From: a bacterium HR08
GTDB lineage: Bacteria > Acidobacteriota > Blastocatellia > HR10
Reading direction: 5' to 3'
DNA: 45,676 nucleotides
NCBI GenBank assembly: GCA_002898775.1
Contig: BEHK01000005.1
Span: 1-45,676, forward strand
The notes below the pieces were generated by a model. It did not search any database, was not told where the DNA came from, and was given only the letters and a program-made list of their open reading frames with translations. The first letter of the stretch is position 1. Each line of letters starts with the position of its first letter. Below, piece after piece: positions 39,586 to 45,676 of the stretch. The position numbers and the translations under genes were made by a program.

Positions 39586-40456
39586 GGAACGACATCCCTT
39601 GGATCATCTCCTGCGAGCGGATCGGCTGCCGCACATCTGGTGCCCGGGCTGCGGCATCGGCATCGCCATGCGCTGCCTGGTGCTCGCGTTAGAGGAGCTG
39701 AGGATTCCACGGGATCACACGGTCGTCGTCTCGGGCATTGGATGTTCGGCGCGCGTCGCCGGATATGTGCGACTCGATGGATTCCACACGACGCACGGCC
39801 GGGCGATCCCCTTCGCGACGGGCTTGAAGCTCGCCAATCCCGACCTGACGGTGATCGTCTTCAGCGGCGATGGGGACTTGGCAGCCATCGGGGGGAACCA
39901 TCTCATTCACGCGGCACGACGCAATGTGGACCTGACTGTCATCTGCGTGAACAACTTCATCTACGGCATGACCGGAGGGCAATTCGGTCCGACGACTCCA
40001 CTGGCGGCGCGCAGCACGACGACGCCTTACGGAAACTTCGAGCCTCCCTTCAATCTCCCGGCCGTGGTGGCGGCCAGTGGCGCCGTCTACGTCGCCCGTT
40101 GGACCGTCTTCCACGTCCGACGCTTGATCACAGCCCTTCGAGAAGCGATCACCAAAAAAGGCTTCAGCTTCGTCGAGGTCCTCTCCCCCTGCCCGACCGG
40201 ATACTTGCGCCGCAACCAGTTGGGCGATGCCTTGGACATGATGCGCTTCTTCAAGACGCAGAGTGAGATTCGGCATGGCGCTCCTCCGGCCGAGGTGGGG
40301 ATCGAGCTGGGGAGGAAGCTCATCCTCGGGAAATTCGTGGACGTGGAGCGGCCGACGTATCATGAGCGCATGAGAAGACAACTGGCCGCATTCTTCACCG
40401 AACCGTATGTGGAGAAAGCGAGCGAAGAGGTGGAAGCCAAAGAAGTCGAATCATGA
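39578..40456 (+). CDS. korB: 2-oxoacid:ferredoxin oxidoreductase, beta subunit
   Basis: The thiamin-diphosphate and [4Fe-4S] subunit, 292 residues. Cluster ligands are expected at C22 and C25 (WCPGCGIG), C56 (GIGCSAR) and the later SPCPTG. The thiamin motif is SGDGDLAAIGGNHL followed by VNN about 25 residues on. GAGGAGG lies just before ATG 39578; the start overlaps korA by 8 bases. The C-terminal ~60 residues are a charged extension. Confidence 0.93.
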   Translation: MSEERHPLDHLLRADRLPHIWCPGCGIGIAMRCLVLALEELRIPRDHTVVVSGIGCSARVAGYVRLDGFHTTHGRAIPFATGLKLANPDLTVIVFSGDGDLAAIGGNHLIHAARRNVDLTVICVNNFIYGMTGGQFGPTTPLAARSTTTPYGNFEPPFNLPAVVAASGAVYVARWTVFHVRRLITALREAITKKGFSFVEVLSPCPTGYLRRNQLGDALDMMRFFKTQSEIRHGAPPAEVGIELGRKLILGKFVDVERPTYHERMRRQLAAFFTEPYVEKASEEVEAKEVES

Positions 40457-41037
40457 GCCGATGGGAGGTGAAGATCGCCGGATTCGGCGGGCAAGGGATC
40501 ATCTTGGCCGGGTATCTCCTGGGCAAAGCGGCCGCCGTCTACGATCGCCGCCACGCGACGATGGTGCAGTCCTATGGGCCGGAAGCGCGCGGAAGTGCCT
40601 GTAACAGTCAGGTCATCATCGCCGATGAGCCGATCTACTACCCCTACCTCACCGAACCCGATGTGCTGATCGCCATGTCTCAGGAGGGGTATGCGCGGTT
40701 CGCTCCGGAGGTGAAACCTGGTGGCCTGCTGATCGTCGAGCAGGACCTAGTCACCTTGGATGCCGCGCGGCTCCGGGAGGAAGGATCAGGAGGGGACATC
40801 GTGCGACTTTACACCCTCCCGGCGACGAAGATCGCCGAAGAGCTGGGGCATCGCATCGTGGCGAACATCGTCATGCTCGGCTTCCTCTGCGCGCTCGCGC
40901 CGATCGTCTCTCCATCGGGGATGCGAGAGGCTGTGCGCTCCTCGTTTCCGAAGAGTGCGATCGAGCTGAACCTGATGGCCTTCGAAGCCGGATATGAGCG
41001 CGGACGGCTGAGCCGATCGGCCGACGATCGGGTATAA
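40453..41037 (+). CDS. korC: 2-oxoacid:ferredoxin oxidoreductase, gamma subunit
   Basis: The 194 residues show the gamma-subunit pattern: KIAGFGGQGIILAGYLLGKA at the N-terminus, QSYGPEARGSACNSQVII, and the KPGGLLIVEQDLV and GHRIVANIVMLGFL blocks. ATGA overlap with korB. The last codons contain a TATAAT that may begin the leucine dehydrogenase transcript. Confidence 0.92.
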   Translation: MSRWEVKIAGFGGQGIILAGYLLGKAAAVYDRRHATMVQSYGPEARGSACNSQVIIADEPIYYPYLTEPDVLIAMSQEGYARFAPEVKPGGLLIVEQDLVTLDAARLREEGSGGDIVRLYTLPATKIAEELGHRIVANIVMLGFLCALAPIVSPSGMREAVRSSFPKSAIELNLMAFEAGYERGRLSRSADDRV

Positions 41038-41038
41038 T
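41033..41038 (+). promoter_or_regulatory. possible −10 element for leucine dehydrogenase
   Basis: A consensus TATAAT overlaps the korC stop codon, 35 bases before the next start. No good −35 is seen at 17 bases, so read-through from the kor operon remains likely. Confidence 0.3.
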
Positions 41039-41072
41039 CCGGCCGGAGTTCACTTCACAGGAGGGAGAGCCT

Positions 41073-42173
41073 ATGACCCCACTGGCCAAGATGGAAGAGT
41101 TCGGGCACGAGGAGGTCATCTTCTGTCAGAATAAGGACGTCGGGCTACGAGCGATCATCGCCATCCACGACACGACGCTCGGACCAGCCCTGGGGGGCAC
41201 GCGCATGTGGCCGTATAAGACGGAGGAGGAGGCCCTCTTGGACGCGCTGCGACTCTCGCGAGCGATGACGTACAAGGCGGCCGCAGCCGGCCTCAATCTC
41301 GGCGGGGGGAAGGCCGTCATCATCGGCGATCCGAAGACGGACAAGTCCGAAGCACTCTTTCGCGCCTTCGGACGCTTCGTCGAGAGCCTGAAAGGGCGGT
41401 TCATCACGGGAGAGGATGTCGGCATAGATGTCAACGACATCGAGTACATGTACATGGAGACGCGATATGTCTCCGGACTCTCGCCCGCGCATGGGGGCGG
41501 AGGCGATCCGGCCCCGGTCACCGCTTTCGGGGTGATCCAGGGCATGCAAGCCTGCGTGCAGGAGAAACTCGGGCGGGATTCGCTCAAGGGCCTGAGCGTC
41601 GCCGTTCAGGGACTCGGGCACGTCGGGTTCAACCTGGCCGCGCGGCTCCTGGAAGAGGGCGCCCACGTCATCGGGGCGGACATTGATCCAGAGAAGGTCG
41701 AGCGAGCGCGCAGCGAGTTGAAGATCGAAATCGCCAGCCCGGAGGAGATCTACGACGTGGACGCCGACATCTTCGCGCCCTGCGCTTTGGGCGCCGTGCT
41801 CAATGATCACACGATCCCGCGCATGAGGTTCAAGATCATCGCCGGGGCGGCGAACAATCAACTGGAAGAAGATCGGCATGGCGTGGAGCTGCACCGCCGG
41901 GGCATTCTCTATGCGCCCGATTACGTGATCAACGCCGGCGGCCTGATCAACGTCTACGTGGAGCTTGAGGGATACGATCGCGAACGCGCCCTGCGCATGA
42001 CGCGGGGCATCTACTATAACCTGCGTCGCGTCTTCGACATCTCCAGGCGGGAGAACATCCCGACCTTCCAGGCAGCAGATCGCCTCGTCGAGGAGCGCAT
42101 CGCGATGGTCCGGCGGCTCAAGAGCATGTACACGGGTCAGGCCGTCCACCGCTTCCGATGGGAGATGCGCTGA
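41073..42173 (+). CDS. leucine dehydrogenase (Glu/Leu/Phe/Val dehydrogenase family)
   Basis: It catalyses NAD-dependent reversible deamination of leucine and other branched-chain amino acids to 2-oxoacids. 366 residues, as in the Bacillus enzymes. AIHDTTLGPALGGTRMW and MTYKAAAAGLNLGGGK are nearly identical to Bacillus leucine dehydrogenase as I know it, with the catalytic lysines at K68 and K80. AVQGLGHVG is the Rossmann motif, followed by ADIDP, whose Asp favours NAD over NADP. CALGAVLND and APDYVINAGGLINV are also family blocks. AGGAGGGAG precedes the ATG. Position after kor suggests the product 2-oxoacids are used nearby. Confidence 0.93.
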   Translation: MTPLAKMEEFGHEEVIFCQNKDVGLRAIIAIHDTTLGPALGGTRMWPYKTEEEALLDALRLSRAMTYKAAAAGLNLGGGKAVIIGDPKTDKSEALFRAFGRFVESLKGRFITGEDVGIDVNDIEYMYMETRYVSGLSPAHGGGGDPAPVTAFGVIQGMQACVQEKLGRDSLKGLSVAVQGLGHVGFNLAARLLEEGAHVIGADIDPEKVERARSELKIEIASPEEIYDVDADIFAPCALGAVLNDHTIPRMRFKIIAGAANNQLEEDRHGVELHRRGILYAPDYVINAGGLINVYVELEGYDRERALRMTRGIYYNLRRVFDISRRENIPTFQAADRLVEERIAMVRRLKSMYTGQAVHRFRWEMR

Positions 42174-42204
42174 CCCCGGTCATGCGCGCGAGCGGAAGAG
42201 AAGC

Positions 42205-42226
42205 GCGGGGGGAGGACTCCCCCCGC
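42205..42226. terminator. bidirectional terminator-like hairpin
   Basis: GCGGGGGGAG (42205–42214), GA and CTCCCCCCGC (42217–42226) form a very stable stem between the convergent leucine dehydrogenase and pentahaem cytochrome genes. ACCGTTTCC follows on the plus strand, so the T-tract is poor. Confidence 0.55.
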
Positions 42227-42250
42227 ACCGTTTCCGCGACGGTCAATCGG

Positions 42251-43396
42251 TCACCGCAGCGCGTTCAGTGTGGCCGTGAGCACATCGCGCGCGAAGCTCG
42301 GATTGTGGACGCCCAGGCTCCCATCGTGCTCGATCAGCAAGTAGTTCCAGCACGCGCGGATGATCGGATCTGAGGTCGCGAAGACGCGCTGACCATCGGG
42401 CTTGTCCCAAATCTCGCCCGCTCGAGCATAGACTTCCTGCCCATCCGCCAATGTGAAGCGGAAGGCGATTTGCCCATGAACACTGAGGATCTCGGCGACC
42501 TTCGCGATCTGCCGGCCATCGAGCGGGAAGTTGTCCGTATATTGATCGGTCGCCGGATCCCACTTACGGACGACGCCGATCCGATCGCGAACGGCCAGAA
42601 TCCGTCGCTCGATCGCGGCCTTGACCTGATCCAATAACGCCTCAATCGGCTTCTGCACGAACTGAATCGTCATGGATGGACCATGGCAGTTCGCGCACAC
42701 GGTCTCGGACGGCTCGAACGTATGCCCATTCTTGCCGAGCACCAGATGGCACGTCACGCAACTGTCGCTCGTGAAGAGCGCGTGAGCGGACGCGCGATCC
42801 ACCGTGTCGTTCAGGAAGAAGGAGTTCTTCCCCATGATGACATCGGCTTGCGCGGACTCATGCGGAGCCGTGTAGCGACCGGGATCGGCCGTGTCCCACT
42901 GGATGCGACCATTACGCGTATTGTGGCAGGTCATGCAGAGCGCGCCCTCTCCAACAGCCCAGGCGTCGAACCCCGCGGGGAGTATCGGCGTGTTGTCGCG
43001 AATGCGCGGCTCGAAGTCCTCCCCGTGACAGGTCCGACACGTGATCGGCTGCACGCGATCCACGGTCAGACCCAGACGGCTGAGATACTCCACATCAGCC
43101 GCCGACCCATCTGGTTTCTTGATGAGGCCGGGATCTCCAGCCAGAAGCTGCGGCAGCCAGGCCAGGAAGCCCTGCTCGCTGTGGCAGCGCCCGCAGTGAG
43201 CGGCTGTTGTTCCCCGCCGCTCTACGGTCGCCTCCGCGATGGCCGTCTCGCGATTGGCGTGCTTGCTGCGCGCCCACTCGCTGGCAGGGTTCCCCTGTGG
43301 CACGGCCGCCGACGAGCGTCCGAGCATCAACGCAACAGCGAAAAAGAGGATGACGCCACAAACGGCGAAGAGCTTCATGTACGATCGCTTCCGCAT
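42251..43396 (-). CDS. exported pentahaem c-type cytochrome
   Basis: 381 residues with a signal peptide (~8–31) starting at ATG 43396 after AAGGAGGTG. Five haem-attachment motifs are visible: CGRCH (68–72), CRTCH (120–124), CMTCH (154–158), CVTCH (213–217) and CANCH (234–238). A haem-free C-terminal region (~245–381) contains helices and a β-rich segment. It is a periplasmic electron carrier or reductase subunit. No CxxCK is present, so it is not a standard NrfA nitrite reductase. It diverges from a monohaem cytochrome gene, with which it may share a pathway. Confidence 0.88.
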   Translation of the reverse strand: MRKRSYMKLFAVCGVILFFAVALMLGRSSAAVPQGNPASEWARSKHANRETAIAEATVERRGTTAAHCGRCHSEQGFLAWLPQLLAGDPGLIKKPDGSAADVEYLSRLGLTVDRVQPITCRTCHGEDFEPRIRDNTPILPAGFDAWAVGEGALCMTCHNTRNGRIQWDTADPGRYTAPHESAQADVIMGKNSFFLNDTVDRASAHALFTSDSCVTCHLVLGKNGHTFEPSETVCANCHGPSMTIQFVQKPIEALLDQVKAAIERRILAVRDRIGVVRKWDPATDQYTDNFPLDGRQIAKVAEILSVHGQIAFRFTLADGQEVYARAGEIWDKPDGQRVFATSDPIIRACWNYLLIEHDGSLGVHNPSFARDVLTATLNALR

Positions 43397-43914
43397 AGCC
43401 GGTCACCTCCTTGACTCTTGTATGCCCGTGGACCATTCCGAAGGGAGAGCCGGTGAAACCTCAGGCGCTCCATGAGGCTTTGGCACTCCATATCCCCGTC
43501 CCTCCCTCCGCGTGATGTTCTTTCATCCCATGAAAGAGGGATGCAAATAGCGTGCCATCGCCGAGTGGATGGGAGAGCCGGCGAGAGGGGTAAAGGATCA
43601 GCGAGTTAGCCCTTCCTCGCTCGACGACGAACGTCCGGGTTGGGCCTTATTCCCCATCGCGGCGCGTATTTTTTCCCACCCTTCTCCAAGCCCTTCATCC
43701 GGAGGCGCGACCAAGCGGACGAAAGACGAGGAAGACACCAAGCCCACAAGGAGCGATCACGAAAGTCCGTGGCCTATCCCCCTTCGCCTTCGCGATGAGG
43801 GCGAGCGCAGTGTGCGCACGTGAGAAGCACGGCGTCAGATTCGGCATGAGATTTGCTTCACCGCGAGATGGAACTCTCGAGCGCGCTGAGACCACAGACC
43901 GAAGGAGGAGAACA
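43397..43914. promoter_or_regulatory. divergent cytochrome control region with an inverted repeat
   Basis: This 518-base gap has no credible gene. TCTTTCAT (43519–43526), CCC and ATGAAAGA (43530–43537) are perfect 8-bp arms, typical of a dimeric regulator's operator, roughly 120 bases before the pentahaem cytochrome start. I see no clear −10/−35 pair. Confidence 0.35.
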
Positions 43915-44328
43915 ATGAACCGACGACGGACAGCGATCCTGATCATGATGAGCACCCTTGGGCTTGGGCTCGTGACCGCGCTCGCCCTTTCTCAGGAGGG
44001 AGGCTTCATCGAGAAGGGACGTCGCCTTTACGTCCGGCACTGCGCGGCATGTCATGGAGTAGATGGGAAGGGGAACGGACCGGCGGCCGTCTCCTTGAAG
44101 ACACCGCCGCCGGACCTCACGCGCCTTCAGCCGGAGGGCGAGACGTTCCCCATCTACCGTGTGATGAACGTGATCGAAGGCGAGAAGGTCGTTCCGGCTC
44201 ACGGGAGCCGCGAGATGCCGATTTGGGGGACGATCTTCCGACGAGCTCGCGGAGAAGCCCTGATGCGCTCGGACATCTACGCGCTCGCTCGTTATCTCGA
44301 AGCGATCCAGGCGAAGCGCTCACCGTGA
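43915..44328 (+). CDS. monohaem cytochrome c
   Basis: 137 residues. A signal peptide (~6–27, ending ALALSQ) is followed by a class I cytochrome c fold with CAACH at 43–47 and a likely axial Met101 in GSREMPIWG. GGAGGAG lies 5 bases before ATG 43915. It is a soluble or anchored periplasmic electron carrier. It lies 72 bases upstream of the radical SAM gene. Confidence 0.92.
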   Translation: MNRRRTAILIMMSTLGLGLVTALALSQEGGFIEKGRRLYVRHCAACHGVDGKGNGPAAVSLKTPPPDLTRLQPEGETFPIYRVMNVIEGEKVVPAHGSREMPIWGTIFRRARGEALMRSDIYALARYLEAIQAKRSP

Positions 44329-44400
44329 GAGATGTCGAGGATGGAGCGCTCCCCAAGGAGGGCGACCGAGACGGGAGGACTTCTGCTCGCAGAAGGGGTC

Positions 44401-45453
44401 ATGCGCGAGGCCATGCTCTATCACAAGCTCACGCCGCAGGACGTTCGATGTGACCTCTGCTGGCACCGATGTCGCATCGGACTCGGACAGCGCGGACGCT
44501 GCGGCGTGCGCGCGAACGTGGAGGGGACGCTCTATACGCTCGTCTTCGATCGCGTCGCCCTCCTGACCATTGATCCGATCGAGCGGCACGCGTTCTTCCA
44601 CTTTCGACCGGGGACCTACGCATTGGCCCTCGCGACGGTGGGATGCAACTGGCGCTGCCGATATTGTGCGAACTACGCACTCTCGCAAATGCCCAAAGGA
44701 CCACACGGACGCCTCCTCGGTCGCCGCCTCTCGCCAGAAGAAATCGTGAAGACGGCGCTCACGCATCGCTGCCAGAACCTCATTTACACGTACACGGAGC
44801 CGACGGTCTTCTTCGAGCTGGTATACGAGACGGCGCGTCTGGGAGCTGCCCATGGGCTCAGGAATCTCATCGTCACCAACGGCTATCTGACGCCGGCGGC
44901 GCTTCGGATGCTCCGCCCGTATCTCGATGCGGCCCATGTGGACGTGAAGGGCTTCGATGACCGTCGGCATCGCCAGATGTGCGGAGTCCGCCGGCGTCCC
45001 GTATTCGAATGTCTGCGCCGGCTCAAGGCTATGGGTGTATGGGTGGAGGTGACGACCCCTATCGTCCCGGGTCACAATGATTCGGACGATGAGCTTCGCG
45101 CCATCGCGGAGTTCCTCGCTTCCCTCTCCTACAGTATCCCCTGGCACGTGACCGCCTTCCTCCCCGCATACAAGATGGAGGACCGCCTGCCGGCAGCGTT
45201 TGAAGCTGTGCAGCGCGCTTACATGATCGGTCGCAGCGCGGGCTTATACTATGTCTACTGCCATGACGCGCCCGGCTCGGCCTGCGCGAGCACGTTTTGT
45301 CCACAGTGTCGGACCGTGCTCATTGAGAGAGCTGGCTTCACCGTGCTGGCGAACCGAATCGCTCGCGACCGATGTCCGCAGTGCGGTCGGTCCGTGGACG
45401 GCATCGAGATGAACCCCGTCCCCCTCTCCCTTCACCACGTCACCGCCTCTTGA
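44401..45453 (+). CDS. amrS: AmrS-like radical SAM protein (AmmeMemoRadiSam system)
   Basis: The 350-residue protein starts MREAMLYHKL, the usual AmrS beginning, preceded by AAGGGG; the frame extends to 44332. An N-terminal Cys cluster (C17, C20, C24, C34) precedes the radical SAM motif C82-x3-C86-x2-C89 (GCNWRCRYC). The C-terminus has two CxxC pairs (FCPQCRTV, RCPQCGRS), probably a zinc or Fe–S site. AmrS proteins usually occur with Memo (AmrB) and AMMECR1 (AmrA); neither partner is in the window. Their reaction is not established. A pyruvate formate-lyase activase-like role is the older annotation. Confidence 0.85.
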   Translation: MREAMLYHKLTPQDVRCDLCWHRCRIGLGQRGRCGVRANVEGTLYTLVFDRVALLTIDPIERHAFFHFRPGTYALALATVGCNWRCRYCANYALSQMPKGPHGRLLGRRLSPEEIVKTALTHRCQNLIYTYTEPTVFFELVYETARLGAAHGLRNLIVTNGYLTPAALRMLRPYLDAAHVDVKGFDDRRHRQMCGVRRRPVFECLRRLKAMGVWVEVTTPIVPGHNDSDDELRAIAEFLASLSYSIPWHVTAFLPAYKMEDRLPAAFEAVQRAYMIGRSAGLYYVYCHDAPGSACASTFCPQCRTVLIERAGFTVLANRIARDRCPQCGRSVDGIEMNPVPLSLHHVTAS

Positions 45454-45537
45454 GCTGAGCAACCGACGTAATGCTCCCTCTCCGCGCGCTGAGGAGCGCT
45501 CTCCAAGCGATGCCCCCCTTCGCTCACCGGCGCACGC

Positions 45538-45676
45538 TCAGGACGCAGCAGCCGCCATCCGCTCCTCAAGGGGGACGTAGTTGCGGCGCGGGGGGCCGAT
45601 GTAGATTTGGCGGGGTCGGGCGATCTTCTGCTCGGGGTCCTGCAGCATCTCGAGCCAGTGGGCGATCCAGCCCGCC
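45538..45676 (-). CDS. gltA: citrate synthase, C-terminal fragment (5' end outside window)
   Basis: Only the last 45 codons are present, ending at TGA 45540–45538. They read AGWIAHWLEMLQDPEQKIAR, PRQIYIGPPRRNYVPLEERM, then AAAAS. GWIAHWLEM…RPRQIYIG is the conserved C-terminus of type II citrate synthase. It converges with amrS; the 84-base gap between them shows no clear terminator. Confidence 0.88.
   Translation of the reverse strand, partial: AGWIAHWLEMLQDPEQKIARPRQIYIGPPRRNYVPLEERMAAAAS

Noticed and set aside
42251-43396. Pentahaem cytochrome as nitrite reductase NrfA
   Set aside because: All five motifs are CxxCH and the CxxCK haem site typical of NrfA is missing; the protein is also shorter and has a haem-free C-terminal third.
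43569-43823. 84-codon plus-strand frame between the cytochrome genes
   Set aside because: No ribosome-binding site, Ser/Pro/Arg-rich composition, no signal peptide or motif; treated as non-coding.

Overview
The window looks like a chromosomal segment of a GC-rich, Gram-negative-type bacterium. LPS genes are present (waaA, lpxK and an lptF–lptG fusion). The mix of β-oxidation genes, multihaem cytochromes, 2-oxoacid:ferredoxin oxidoreductase and secreted β-propeller/redoxin proteins fits Acidobacteriota (Blastocatellia-like) best. That placement is inference from gene content; no rRNA or marker phylogeny is available here. I see no phage, insertion sequence, CRISPR array or origin.

Layout. 1–1458 (−): 5' part of a COG1964-type radical SAM enzyme related to tetraether/membrane-spanning-lipid synthases, running off the left edge. 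1729–4104: thiC and, convergent, greA. 4354–11675 (+): a tight operon with 2-oxoacid dehydrogenase E1α, E1β and E2, a LipB–Nudix fusion, and an LptF–LptG fusion. 11681–14599: efp and divergent purL. 14775–20901: tRNA-Phe (−), recO, ppdK, waaA and lpxK. 20910–22151 (−): a CtpA-like S41 protein without its catalytic residues. 22330–29602 (+): a complete β-oxidation operon (acyl-CoA synthetase, hydroxyacyl-CoA dehydrogenase/enoyl-CoA hydratase, thiolase, acyl-CoA dehydrogenase). 29666–29741: tRNA-Asn (−).

30085–34521 (−) is the most unusual part. It holds two secreted cysteine-containing small proteins, each preceded by a nearly identical ~46–50 bp promoter-like repeat. With them are a membrane-anchored thioredoxin-fold protein, a helical-repeat exported protein, and a β-propeller-like protein whose reading frame is cut by one in-frame TAG. 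34638–37596 (−): a DtxR–FeoA repressor fusion and feoB (ferrous iron uptake). 37934–42173 (+): a truncated-haemerythrin–ferredoxin fusion, korA, korB, korC and leucine dehydrogenase. 42251–45453: a pentahaem cytochrome (−), a monohaem cytochrome and an AmrS-like radical SAM enzyme. The right edge cuts the 3' end of a citrate synthase gene (−).

How the genes fit together. Most are housekeeping genes for acetyl-CoA and acyl-CoA metabolism (E1/E2, LipB, β-oxidation, Kor, PPDK, citrate synthase) and for the outer membrane (WaaA, LpxK, LptFG). Leucine dehydrogenase, the 2-oxoacid complexes and the radical SAM lipid-synthase homologue could together supply branched-chain acyl groups for unusual membrane lipids; this is a hypothesis. 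Start sites were chosen by ribosome-binding site, promoter position and family length, so several differ from the longest open frame.
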